DNA of 64,000 bases from Paenibacillus sp. MZ04-78.2. Lineage in GTDB: Bacteria > Bacillota > Bacilli > Paenibacillales > NBRC-103111. The position numbers and the translations under genes are program-made. A model generated the notes under the pieces. That model was not told where the DNA came from. It saw only the letters and a list, made by a program, of their open reading frames with translations, and did not search any database. Numbering within the stretch: position 1 is the stretch's first letter; each line of letters starts with the position of its first letter. The stretch is from positions 1 to 64,000 of the forward strand of contig NZ_JANAVJ010000011.1 in the NCBI RefSeq assembly GCF_024213375.1, read 5' to 3'. Shown here in pieces: positions 55,663 through 64,000 of the stretch.

Positions 55663-57258
55663 ATGATCCGTATCCTAAACCGATTATTGAAGTCATCACA
55701 TAAAAAACAGACGGAAGGGGAAGTGCTGCTGCAAGAAAACCAGGACCTTCAGACTCAACAATTCGTAGGAAATTTAGATCAAAATATGCAAGCCATGAAA
55801 GAACAGTTTCGAAATTGTTCGGATGTTACATACCGGCCCATTCAACTTCAAGGGCAACTGAAAGCGATATTGATCTATATCGATGGAATGGTTGATACGG
55901 TCAAGCTTGAAGAAAACGTTCTTAAGCCGCTATTGATCAAAGGATTGCCGCAAGAGTTGAATCAACTGGAATCGCTCGCAGACTTCATCCGCAATCAAGC
56001 TATCGCTACTCGGCAAACCAAACTGACAAGCTCTGTATCGGAAACCGTTCAAGAGGTCTTAAATGGCCACGTCGCCGTTTTTGCTGCGGGGGAGAACCAA
56101 GTTTTACTCGCCGATCTCCAAGGCTTTGAAAAACGGCAAATTACAGAACCGGAAACCGAATCCGTAGTACGCGGCCCCCGGGAGGGATTTACGGAATCGC
56201 TGCGAACGAATACGAGTTTGCTGCGCCGAAAGGTGCGAAGTTCCAGGTTAAAAATCGAATCGCTAACCCTTGGCGAAGTATCGCGGACGGATGTGGCCCT
56301 TGCCTACATTGAAGGTATCGCACAAGACTCCATTTTGGAAGAAGTTCGAAAGAGGGTTAGCCGCATTCAGATCGATGCCGTGCTGGATTCGGAATATATT
56401 GAAGAATTTATCGAAGATACTCCGTTTTCCGTGTTTCCGACCGTGCAAAATACGGAACGTCCGGACGTTGTGCTCTCGAACTTGCTGGAAGGCAAGATCG
56501 CCATTATTGTTGACGGTTCTCCATTTGTGCTCATCGTTCCCATGACGTTTTGGTCGGTCATCCAGGCAGCGGAGGATTATTACGAGCATTTCATCTATAC
56601 AACATCCATTCGATGGTTGCGATTCATATTGCTCTGCGCTTCTTTTCTGCTTCCTTCCCTGTATGTCGCCTCTACGACGTTCCATCCGCAGTTAATTCCA
56701 ACGGAATTATTGCTAAGTATCGCAGCAGCCCGCGAAGGTGTACCTTTTCCGGCCGTTGTCGAAGCGATCTTGATGGAAGTGATGTTCGAGGCTTTGCGGG
56801 AAGCCGGCATTCGTTTGCCTAAACCGGTCGGTTCAGCGGTAAGTATGGTAGGGGCGCTGGTCATTGGAGAATCAGCAGTACGTGCCGGCATCGTTTCGGC
56901 GCCTGTTGTAATTGTTGTCGCTTTTACCGGTATCGCCTCATTTGCTATACCGCGGTATAATTTGGGACTGGCTTTTCGCGTCCTTCGGTTTCCCCTCCTG
57001 ATCTTGGGGGGCACGCTCGGTTTTTACGGCGTTGGCTGCGGATTGATTGCGCTGCTTATTCATTTAGTCAATCTTCGCTCGTTTGGCGTACCCTATATGG
57101 CTCCGGTTTCCCCTCAGATTCCCGGAAATTTAAAGGATACTCTGATACGGGGGCCGCGATGGGCGATGGTTGGGCGTCCGACATTTTTTGTAGGAAGGGA
57201 CAAAAAACGCATTCCGGAAGGTCAAAAACCCGGCCCGCAACGCGGAAAAACCAAGTAG
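55663..57258 (+). CDS. GerA-type germinant receptor A subunit
   Basis: A 531-residue protein with a soluble N-terminal region of about 290 residues (IYIDGMVDTVKLEENVLKPL, GHVAVFAAGENQVLLADLQG, RGPREGFTESLRTNTSLLRR) and about five membrane segments (PTELLLSIAAAREGVPFP, KPVGSAVSMVGALVIGESAV). It sits in the inner membrane of the dormant spore and senses germinants with the B and C subunits. GGAGG is 7 bases before ATG. A TGCATG/GATAATT pair near 55598-55621 could be a sigma-G promoter, weakly supported. Confidence 0.92.
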   Translation: MIRILNRLLKSSHKKQTEGEVLLQENQDLQTQQFVGNLDQNMQAMKEQFRNCSDVTYRPIQLQGQLKAILIYIDGMVDTVKLEENVLKPLLIKGLPQELNQLESLADFIRNQAIATRQTKLTSSVSETVQEVLNGHVAVFAAGENQVLLADLQGFEKRQITEPETESVVRGPREGFTESLRTNTSLLRRKVRSSRLKIESLTLGEVSRTDVALAYIEGIAQDSILEEVRKRVSRIQIDAVLDSEYIEEFIEDTPFSVFPTVQNTERPDVVLSNLLEGKIAIIVDGSPFVLIVPMTFWSVIQAAEDYYEHFIYTTSIRWLRFILLCASFLLPSLYVASTTFHPQLIPTELLLSIAAAREGVPFPAVVEAILMEVMFEALREAGIRLPKPVGSAVSMVGALVIGESAVRAGIVSAPVVIVVAFTGIASFAIPRYNLGLAFRVLRFPLLILGGTLGFYGVGCGLIALLIHLVNLRSFGVPYMAPVSPQIPGNLKDTLIRGPRWAMVGRPTFFVGRDKKRIPEGQKPGPQRGKTK

Positions 57259-57306
57259 GCGTTGGAGGGACCGGCATGTTTAATTATGGGATAGGAGCGC
57301 TCTTAC

Positions 57307-58410
57307 ATGAAAATATCCGGACTGCAGCTCTTTTGGCTGATGCTCAGTCTTGTAACCGGCTCAGGCATGCTGTTTACGTTGTCTCCAACGATTATCGAGG
57401 CCAAGCAAGATGCTTGGATCGCTGCCGCATTCGCTGGAGTGATCGGTCTATGCATTGTTTTTCTCGCCGTGAAGTTAAGCCTCCTGTACCCAGATCAAAC
57501 CTTTGTCCAATATAGCCAACAGATCCTGGGAAAATGGTTAGGCAAAATCATCATCGTTCCTCCTTTTGTGTGGTTGTATTCGTTAGATGGCATGATATTG
57601 CGCGACTCCTCCGAATTCGTATACCTCGCGCTGTTTAATAGAACCCCTGTTTACGTGCTATTGGTCACCCTGTTGATCTTGGCGGTGTATGTCATTTATA
57701 CAGGAGGCATTGAAGGTATCGCGCGTTGCAGTGAAATTATGGGGCCTCTTATTGTACTTATGGTTGTGGGCACCTGCGTTCTTAGTTTGAATCATGCAGA
57801 TTGGCATCAATTAACTCCTGTTTATGCCGATTCCGGTATAAAGTCCATTTTGAAAGGGTCGATCCCCATCACTGTTTTTTATAGCAGTATGATCTTTTTT
57901 ACGATGGTGATCTGTTTTCTATCGGATTCCCGTCAAGCATTATCGCGGGCAATGTGGGGAATGGCTATCGCGTCATTTTTCATCTTGGTGGCTACAGCAA
58001 TGGTCACGATGACATTTGGGCCGGAGCTCGCTTCGCGGATGTGGGTACCTTTTTTTGATATGACGCGATCTATCTCCTTGCTGGGATTCATACAAAATGT
58101 TGATATCGTCGTTGTGATCATCTGGCTGTTTTCTGTTTTCCTCAAATTTTCTTTATTGCTGTTTATCACCATTTATGGAACAGCACAATGGCTAAACATG
58201 AGAGATTGGCGAAAGTTAATGTGGATCGTTGTCCCGATCGTATACGGTATTTCATTGTTGCCCAAGAACCTCGCGGTGATCTTGTCCGATTACACGAAAG
58301 CAATTACGCCTTATACCATGTCCATCAACGTATTCGGCATTCCCCTTTTGTTATGGATCGTCGGGACGATCCGTCAAAAGAGAGCCAACAAGAAGGTGAG
58401 GCAACGATGA
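57307..58410 (+). CDS. GerA-type germinant receptor B subunit (APC-type)
   Basis: A 367-residue, 10-segment membrane protein of the endospore germination permease family (Spore_permease): QLFWLMLSLVTGSGMLFTLS, IVPPFVWLYSLDGMILRDSS, EGIARCSEIMGPLIVLMVVG. It probably binds the germinant, as amino-acid transporter relatives do. AGGAG precedes ATG; the stop overlaps the C-subunit start. Confidence 0.92.
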   Translation: MKISGLQLFWLMLSLVTGSGMLFTLSPTIIEAKQDAWIAAAFAGVIGLCIVFLAVKLSLLYPDQTFVQYSQQILGKWLGKIIIVPPFVWLYSLDGMILRDSSEFVYLALFNRTPVYVLLVTLLILAVYVIYTGGIEGIARCSEIMGPLIVLMVVGTCVLSLNHADWHQLTPVYADSGIKSILKGSIPITVFYSSMIFFTMVICFLSDSRQALSRAMWGMAIASFFILVATAMVTMTFGPELASRMWVPFFDMTRSISLLGFIQNVDIVVVIIWLFSVFLKFSLLLFITIYGTAQWLNMRDWRKLMWIVVPIVYGISLLPKNLAVILSDYTKAITPYTMSINVFGIPLLLWIVGTIRQKRANKKVRQR

Positions 58411-59594
58411 AACGAAAAAAAATGATCATCCCTATCGTTTTGCTCTTGATCATGATCATGTCGACAGGTTGCTGGGATCGAAGAGAGCTCAACGACCAAG
58501 CCATCAACATCGCATTGGGATTCGACCGTAACGAGGACGGAACGTACCAGGGGGCAGCACAGTTTGCGATTCCGGCGAAAATGGGCAGCGGTGATAAGGG
58601 GAGCCAAAGTGAGGCTTATTTTTCAGTATCTGGAAAAGGTAAAAATATGTACGAAACCGTCAAGGATATGCAGCTAAAGGTTTCGCGAACGTGGTTTGCC
58701 GGGCATCGCAGGGTAATCTTGATTGGGGAAAGGCTGGCGAAACACGGGCTTTCAAACATTTTGGATGAATTTAGCCGCGATCCCAATGTTCGGATGCGAA
58801 CGGACATGATTGTCTTGAAAGGCGGATCGGTAAAGGAGTTTCTCGAATTGTCCTATCCGCTGGAACGTCTTTTAGGTAATGCTCTTGTCAAAATGCATGA
58901 GTCGGCCGGATTAAATCCCGATCTCACGTTACGAAACTTTTTGATGGCTGCTGCTGGCGAGGAGAGCAGCCCCTACTTGCCTGTAATCGAAAAAGCAGGC
59001 AGTTCTTCTGAAGCAGATTCGGAAGAAGCAAGTTCGGAGATGAAGCTATGGGGATTCGCTATATTTAATAAGGATTCCCGATTCGTCGAATATTTACCGA
59101 TGAAAAAGAGCTTCATCCGGCAATGGATTGCAGGGCAATTGCAATCGAATACATTCACGGTAAACATTCCCGGGGAGAAGGGAAATATTGCTGTCGAGGC
59201 CTACCATTTGAAGAGCAAAATCGGGACTTCCCGGCAGGGTGATCAGGTTTATATTCTCGTTACACTTAGCGGAAAAGGTAACATTCGGGAGAATAACACG
59301 CGCTTAGATTTGACCGATACTAAAAACATCAAGCTGGTGGAGAAGGAGCTAAATAAGCAAACCGCTAAATATGTTAAAAACGTTATTCAAAAAGTACAAC
59401 CCCTCGGCACAGACATTTTCGGCTTTGGGGAAGCCTTTCATCGGCAGCATCCTTATGCGTGGAAAGAACTAAAAAAAGATTGGATTCAGAAATTTGCCAG
59501 AGCGGAAGTTTCCGTTAAATCCAATTTACATATTCAGGAAGTAGGATTAACGGGCCCATCTGGAATTCTGAAGAAACATGAGATCAAAAAGTAA
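58407..59594 (+). CDS. GerA-type germinant receptor C subunit (lipoprotein)
   Basis: A 395-residue Ger(x)C lipoprotein: hydrophobic signal, lipobox ending STGC, then the family stretch WDRRELNDQAINIALGFDRN. Long three-domain extracytoplasmic part. ATG 58407 overlaps the B-subunit stop (ATGA). Gene order A-B-C is that of gerA and gerB rather than gerK. Its last 61 bases overlap the convergent rbsK frame. Confidence 0.92.
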   Translation: MKRKKMIIPIVLLLIMIMSTGCWDRRELNDQAINIALGFDRNEDGTYQGAAQFAIPAKMGSGDKGSQSEAYFSVSGKGKNMYETVKDMQLKVSRTWFAGHRRVILIGERLAKHGLSNILDEFSRDPNVRMRTDMIVLKGGSVKEFLELSYPLERLLGNALVKMHESAGLNPDLTLRNFLMAAAGEESSPYLPVIEKAGSSSEADSEEASSEMKLWGFAIFNKDSRFVEYLPMKKSFIRQWIAGQLQSNTFTVNIPGEKGNIAVEAYHLKSKIGTSRQGDQVYILVTLSGKGNIRENNTRLDLTDTKNIKLVEKELNKQTAKYVKNVIQKVQPLGTDIFGFGEAFHRQHPYAWKELKKDWIQKFARAEVSVKSNLHIQEVGLTGPSGILKKHEIKK

Positions 59595-60514
59595 CCCGGA
59601 GAACCCTTGAAATCCAATTCTGCCGAAGTTGGCATGCCTGCTTGCGCGCCAAGCTTTGTCACGGCTATCGCTGACACTTTGCAGGCAAAGGCGACCGCTT
59701 CCTCTAACTCGCTGCCTGCGCCAAGCGCATAAGCGAGACCGCCGTTATAAGCATCTCCGGCGCCTGTCGTATCCACGACAGGAACGCGGAAAGCCGGAAC
59801 CTTCCTGAGGGTTTCGCCCTTGCGGAGATAGGCGGAACCTTCCTCGCCAAGCGTCGTGACGATACAGCGCGGTCCCATATCCAGCAGCGCTTCCATCGCT
59901 GTTTGCAGCCCGTCACCGGACGTATTAAGTCCTGTAAGCGTCGCAAGTTCCAGCCGGTTCGGCGTGATATAATCCACGCAACTCAACATCGATTGCGGCA
60001 ACGGACGGGCTGGCGCAGGATTGAGAATTACGGTTTTACCTGCTTTCTTCCCGATCTCGCATGCTGCCGCAGCCGTTTCAAGCGGGATTTCCAGCTGTAC
60101 CAGCACAATATCATGCTCGGCTATGACCGCTTCCAGTTCATGCAAATGTTCAGGCGAGAAGTGATCATTTGCACCAGGAATGACAACGATCTGGTTGTCC
60201 GATTCTGCAAGTATAATTGAAGCAATGCCTGTCGCCTTACCCTTAACTTTTCTTACAAAACTGGTGTGAATGGCATCCTGCTGCAGCGACTCGATGAGCG
60301 AATGCCCAAACATATCGTCTCCTACAAAGCCGATCATCGTCGTCTGTCCGCCCAGCCTTGCAGCGGCTACCGCTTGATTGGCGCCTTTGCCGCCAGGTAT
60401 AAAATGGACTTGCTCGCCTGTCAGCGTCTCCCCGACGCGCGGAAAACGGGACGTTTCCACGACAATATCCATATTCAAGCTCCCGATAACCACAATCCGA
60501 GGTTTAGTCATCAT
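59534..60514 (-). CDS. rbsK: ribokinase
   Basis: A 326-residue PfkB-family sugar kinase: [36 protein letters not shown], and the catalytic-base motif VDTTGAGDAYNGGLAYALG. It phosphorylates ribose. The protein normally ends near GMPTSAELD; here it runs another 26 residues antisense to the germination gene, so the 3' end looks altered. It overlaps rbsR by 11 bases. No ribose transporter genes are adjacent. Confidence 0.9.
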   Translation of the reverse strand: MMTKPRIVVIGSLNMDIVVETSRFPRVGETLTGEQVHFIPGGKGANQAVAAARLGGQTTMIGFVGDDMFGHSLIESLQQDAIHTSFVRKVKGKATGIASIILAESDNQIVVIPGANDHFSPEHLHELEAVIAEHDIVLVQLEIPLETAAAACEIGKKAGKTVILNPAPARPLPQSMLSCVDYITPNRLELATLTGLNTSGDGLQTAMEALLDMGPRCIVTTLGEEGSAYLRKGETLRKVPAFRVPVVDTTGAGDAYNGGLAYALGAGSELEEAVAFACKVSAIAVTKLGAQAGMPTSAELDFKGSPGYFLISCFFRIPDGPVNPTS

Positions 60515-61511
60515 GTCTGTTCCTTTCCGTCGATCCTCTTACAATGATATTGACATCAAACAAATGCGTCTGCTCTTCCTGGATTTCCCCTTCGATTTTC
60601 TTGATCAGCAATCTTGTGGACAGCATGCCCATGTCATAAATCGGCTGAGCGATCGTCGTTATTTCCGGTTCAACGATCTGCGTCAGATCGATGCCGTCAA
60701 ACCCGCATAATGCCACTTGGTCAGGTACTTTTATACCCATCCGCTGCAGCTTCTTCAGCGCACCGATCGCCATCGTGTCATTGCCTGCGAAGATGCCGTC
60801 AATATCCGGGTGACGCTGCATCAAGTTTTCGACAGCGGCCATCCCGCCGTCGAGCCGAAAAAAACCTGGTTCCACAAGGCTCGGCGAATACCATGGGAAG
60901 TGCTTCACGGATTGCTCGTAACCGATAAAGCGCTCTCTTCCGGTTACGGTCTCTTGCGGACCGTAAATATGCGCGATTTTCTTACACCCCACATCCAGCA
61001 GGTGCTGCACCGCCATGTTGGCTCCCTCCAGGTGCTTGGAGCTGACCACTGTACAGGAGGCAACCCGCGGCGCTCTATCGAGCATGACCAGCGGAATGTT
61101 CTCGTCCTTCAGCGCATCCACATCATCGGTACGAAGGTTGTACGACGCGAACAAAATACCGTCTACATAGCGTTGCTTCAGAACCTTGATGTAATTTTGT
61201 TCCTTGTCCTCACGATTATCCGAATTGCACAAAATCACCATATAGCCATACATCTGGGCAACATCTTCTACAGCTCTAGCCAGCTCAGCGAAGAATGGAT
61301 TCGTAACATCGGGAAAAATAAGGGCGAGTGTTCGCGTCTTCTTTCCCGCAAGCCCTCGCGCAATGGCGTTAGGTTGGTACTGAAGCGTCCTGATCGCCTG
61401 TTCCACCTTCAGCTTGGTTACCTCGTTGACATACCCGTTTTTGTTCAAGTACCGAGATACCGTCGCCACGGAAACCCCTGCCAGTTTCGAGACATCTCTA
61501 ATTGTTGCCAC
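60504..61511 (-). CDS. rbsR: LacI family regulator (RbsR-like)
   Basis: A 335-residue LacI/GalR repressor. The GTG start at 61511 gives the textbook beginning VATIRDVSKLAGVSVATVSR; the longer frame adds residues that do not fit. The C-terminal sugar-binding domain has ALIFPDVTNPFFAELARAVE and GIFAGNDTMAIGALKKL. It is translationally coupled to rbsK, which suggests it senses ribose, and two LacI-type operators lie upstream. Confidence 0.9.
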   Translation of the reverse strand: MATIRDVSKLAGVSVATVSRYLNKNGYVNEVTKLKVEQAIRTLQYQPNAIARGLAGKKTRTLALIFPDVTNPFFAELARAVEDVAQMYGYMVILCNSDNREDKEQNYIKVLKQRYVDGILFASYNLRTDDVDALKDENIPLVMLDRAPRVASCTVVSSKHLEGANMAVQHLLDVGCKKIAHIYGPQETVTGRERFIGYEQSVKHFPWYSPSLVEPGFFRLDGGMAAVENLMQRHPDIDGIFAGNDTMAIGALKKLQRMGIKVPDQVALCGFDGIDLTQIVEPEITTIAQPIYDMGMLSTRLLIKKIEGEIQEEQTHLFDVNIIVRGSTERNRHDD

Positions 61512-61575
61512 TTGTTTCGACACTCTCCTATCGATTGGAGGCAACCGGATACCCTATCCAAAATTAGGAATTAGG

Positions 61576-61689
61576 GTAACGGTTACATTTCTCTAACGAC
61601 TGAATATTTTCTTTATATATCCAATAAATACAAAGAGATTTGAAACCGGAACGATTTTTATAAAAACTAATGTGTTACCGGTTACATAT
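61576..61689 (-). promoter_or_regulatory. paired LacI-type operators upstream of rbsR
   Basis: GTAACGGTTACAT at 61576-61588 and TGTTACCGGTTACA at 61673-61686 are near-palindromic copies of the LacI/GalR-type TGTAACCGGTTACA pattern, about 97 bases apart. Spacing would allow looping and autoregulation. Confidence 0.65.
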
Positions 61690-61966
61690 CTATGTTTTAT
61701 ATTATAGATTCGGCTATAAAAAGTTGTCAAGCAAAAAAGTTGTCAGGTGATGCCGGTTCATGCACCTAGGCAAGATTCATACCTATTCAACTCCTTGAAC
61801 ACTCCCACCACCTGCGCTAATGGAGCTGAGGTGCGGTTTGAACACCCCGCCGGGTATCCTGGACCGCCAGGCGCTTATCTTTTGTGCCAGCAGCCTCGGA
61901 CCGGAGGAGCCTGCTGTCGCCTCAGGGTAAGTGAGCCAACCCTCGCTCCAGGATTCATCAACATAC
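61690..61966. other. unassigned stretch with short inverted repeats
   Basis: Local palindromes are present (for example CCTGGACCGCCAGG) and one short minus-strand frame, but I recognise no gene, RNA or mobile element. The segment abuts the 5' breakpoint of the MocR relic and may be foreign sequence. Confidence 0.3.
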
Positions 61967-62350
61967 ATTGGCGTTGTTCATGAGCAAGGGGCATTGGATA
62001 CTCATATTCGTAAAATGCGCAATGTGTATCACAAAAAAACAAACCGCGTTAATTGGAGCCATTCGGCAGTTGATGGGTGAACAAACAACAGTTATCGGGC
62101 AGGCTGCCGATATGCACATTTTATTGCGTGTACATAATGGCATGAATGAGCAGGAACTGATTCATACCGCCGCCGAGGAAGGGGTCCGCGTGTACGCCGT
62201 ATCCCCTTTTTGGGCACAGCGAACCAAGGCTGAGACGTCGATGGTGCAAATTGGCTTCGGCGGGTTGACTATGGAGGAGATTGCAATGGGAGTCCAGGCT
62301 CTGCAAAATGCTTGGTTTGGTACAACGCCCCACGAGGCAAGAAGCAAATC
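61967..62350 (+). pseudogene. C-terminal relic of a MocR/PdxR-type regulator
   Basis: One frame reads EQGALDTHIRKMRNVYHKK; after a shift at seven consecutive A (62033-62039) another frame continues QTALIGAIRQLMG, HILLRVHNGMNEQELIHTAA, EEGVRVYAVSPFW and GFGGLTMEEIAMGVQAL. This is the C-terminal part of the aminotransferase-like domain of GntR/MocR regulators. The DNA-binding domain and PLP-lysine region are missing, and no proper stop follows. Confidence 0.75.
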
Positions 62351-62354
62351 GATC

Positions 62355-64000
62355 TCAAAAAACTCGTCTGATTCTCTTATACTGAAGCTCGAACAGACGA
62401 TAATAGTACCCACGCTGCGCGAGAAGCTGGTAATGGTTTCCGGTCTCGCGGACCTTGCCCTTATGCATGACGATGATCTGGTCGGCATGCTGGATCGTCG
62501 ACAAGCGGTGCGCCACAATCAGCGTCGTCCGGTCCTCCGAAATGTTCATCAGCGCGTCCTGCACGATAAGCTCCGTCTCCGTATCGATATTCGACGTTGC
62601 TTCGTCAAGAATGAGAATCTGCGGACGGAACGCGATAGCCCGGGCGAACGACAGCAGCTGCCGCTGGCCGAGCGACAGATTGATGCCGCGCTCGCCGAGC
62701 AGCGTCTTGTAGCCGCCGGGCAGGCTGCGGATAAACTCGTCCATATGCACCATCCGGGCCGCAGCGACGACCTGCTCGTCGGCAATCTCCGGGTGATTCA
62801 GCCGAATATTCGAGGCAATATCTCCGGTGAACAGGAACACGTCCTGCTGCACGATGCCGATGTAATGGCGCAGGTCGTCCAGCGGGATGTCGCGGATATC
62901 GACACTGTCGAGCTTGATGCTGCCTTTCTGAATGTCATAAAAGCGGTTGATCAATTGGATGATCGAGCTTTTGCCCGCCCCCGTCGCACCGACGAACGCC
63001 ACCGTCTGCCCCGGCCGGATCGTGAAGCTGACATCCTTCAGCACCCAATCGTCCCCTTTATAGGCGAACCATACGTTCTCGAACGCGATTTCGCCACGGA
63101 TTTCCTTCGGCAGCCGCTTCGGCTGCTCCGGGTCGACGATCGCAGGCTGCTCGCCGAGCGTCTCGAAGATGCGCTCCGCGCCGACCATCGCCGTCTGAAT
63201 CTGGTTATACTTCTCCGCCAAGCTTTGCAGCGGCTGAAAAAACTGCCGCACGTAATGCGTGAAAGCATACACCACCCCGAAGGTCAGGCCACCGTCGATG
63301 ACGCTGGCGCCGCCGTACCAGAGAAGCAGCGCGATAGCCAGATTGCCTAGGAAGCCGATCGCCGGCTGGAAGATCGAGTTGATGACCGTTCCCCGCATGC
63401 CTGCCCGGTAATAAGCCGTATTGTGATGATCGAACTGCTCCCGCTGCCGCTCTTCGCGGATAAACAATTGCGTAATCCGGATGCCGGACAAGTTTTCCGC
63501 CAAAAACGAATTGAGCCGCGACAGGATCACCCGCGATTTCCGCATGGCATCCCGGATGACCGACCGGTACCAGAACGTAAGCACGGCCAGAAACGGCAGC
63601 ACCGCAAACGACAGCAGCGCCAGCTTGGCGCTGAGCTGCAGCATGATGACGACGATGCCGATCAGCACGATGACGTCTTTGATCAGGTTGACGACAACCT
63701 GCGAATACAGTTGGTTAAGCGACTCCGTATCCTGTGTGACGCGGACGACAATCCTTCCGACGGGATTGCGGTCGAAGTAGGACATCGACATGCGGCTTAA
63801 ATGCTGAAAGAGCTGCTGCCGGATGTTGAAAATGATCGTTTGCCCCGTATACTGCAACAGATTGCTTTGCAAGTAGCTGAGCAGCGACGCGACGACGACC
63901 GCGCTGAGGAAAGCGACGCCCAGCCAGAGGAACCCGGTGTAATCCTGCTTGCGGAACGCCTCCAGCGCGGCAGCCTCCAGCGGCTCGGCAGCGAACATCT
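62355..64000 (-). CDS. ABC exporter, fused permease-ATPase (cut by right edge)
   Basis: Half-transporter of the MsbA/LmrA/BmrA type. Visible are four to five of the six membrane segments, the coupling region FDRNPVGRIVVRVTQDTESL, Walker A VGATGAGKSS, Q-loop GIVQQDVFLF, signature INLSLGQRQLL, Walker B ILILDEATSNID and switch His IVAHRLS. The N-terminal first segment lies beyond the window. It probably works as a dimer with a neighbouring half-transporter, as in YfiB/YfiC or YheI/YheH pairs. Substrate unknown. Confidence 0.9.
   Translation of the reverse strand, partial: MFAAEPLEAAALEAFRKQDYTGFLWLGVAFLSAVVVASLLSYLQSNLLQYTGQTIIFNIRQQLFQHLSRMSMSYFDRNPVGRIVVRVTQDTESLNQLYSQVVVNLIKDVIVLIGIVVIMLQLSAKLALLSFAVLPFLAVLTFWYRSVIRDAMRKSRVILSRLNSFLAENLSGIRITQLFIREERQREQFDHHNTAYYRAGMRGTVINSIFQPAIGFLGNLAIALLLWYGGASVIDGGLTFGVVYAFTHYVRQFFQPLQSLAEKYNQIQTAMVGAERIFETLGEQPAIVDPEQPKRLPKEIRGEIAFENVWFAYKGDDWVLKDVSFTIRPGQTVAFVGATGAGKSSIIQLINRFYDIQKGSIKLDSVDIRDIPLDDLRHYIGIVQQDVFLFTGDIASNIRLNHPEIADEQVVAAARMVHMDEFIRSLPGGYKTLLGERGINLSLGQRQLLSFARAIAFRPQILILDEATSNIDTETELIVQDALMNISEDRTTLIVAHRLSTIQHADQIIVMHKGKVRETGNHYQLLAQRGYYYRLFELQYKRIRRVF

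Noticed and set aside
61968-63350. 460-residue plus-strand frame spanning the MocR relic and the ABC gene
   Set aside because: Only its first ~115 residues match MocR; the rest is antisense to the ABC exporter.
1-64000. CRISPR array, tRNA or rRNA genes
   Set aside because: No regularly spaced repeats and no tRNA- or rRNA-like sequence were noticed by eye; a covariance search was not possible.

Overview
The window looks like chromosome from a Gram-positive endospore former close to Paenibacillus. The reasons are a GerA-type germinant receptor operon, a bacillibactin-type dhbACEBF-mbtH siderophore operon with Fur boxes and a Btr-like AraC regulator, lipoproteins instead of outer-membrane receptors, strong AGGAGG-type ribosome sites, and frequent GTG and TTG starts. 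The first 7.5 kb is AT-richer and full of decayed genes. The rest is mostly GC-rich, conserved metabolic sequence.

Layout. 1-7.4 kb is an accessory strip. It holds an Rpn-type nuclease gene split by a 269-bp MITE-like element, a decayed replication-protein gene, an IS110-family relic, a small secreted protein, a membrane glycosyltransferase and a nucleotidyltransferase. 7.5-10.7 kb (minus) is a Feu-type ferric-siderophore importer (lipoprotein plus two permeases, no ATPase) under a Fur box and a candidate Btr operator. 11.4-15.3 kb (plus) is a nosD-nosL-nosY-nosF copper-maturation operon led by a FixH/YtkA-like lipoprotein, with no nosZ in view. 15.3-17.6 kb is an MFS exporter with its TetR regulator. 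17.66-19.4 kb is an Lsa-type ABC-F ribosome-protection gene behind a clear attenuator leader. 19.5-23 kb holds an M28 peptidase, VOC proteins and a YitT membrane protein.

23.2-33.4 kb is a LysR regulator divergent from a single operon: M20 metallohydrolase, AbgT transporter, then a biotin-independent malonate decarboxylase (mdcA-B-C-DE fusion-G-H). I read this as uptake of a malonyl conjugate, its hydrolysis to malonate, and decarboxylation of the malonate; this is inference. 33.4-39 kb holds a lipoprotein with an unusual nested-stem 5' leader, thioredoxin reductase, several hypothetical genes, a SUKH-type pseudogene, a DinB protein and an AraC-GyrI regulator.

39.4-55.4 kb is the siderophore locus on the minus strand. 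Promoter (Btr-like operator, -10, Fur box), remnant of a siderophore-binding lipoprotein gene, besA esterase, dhbA-C-E-B-F, mbtH and an MFS exporter follow one another. The btr-type AraC regulator lies upstream with its own perfect Fur box. The locus makes a catechol-amino acid-threonine trilactone, the feu genes at 8-10 kb would import its iron complex, BesA would release the iron, and Fur and Btr would tie both promoters together.

55.6-59.6 kb is a GerA-type spore germination operon. 59.5-61.5 kb is rbsR-rbsK (minus), whose 3' end overlaps the germination operon. The window closes with a MocR relic and an ABC exporter cut by the right edge.
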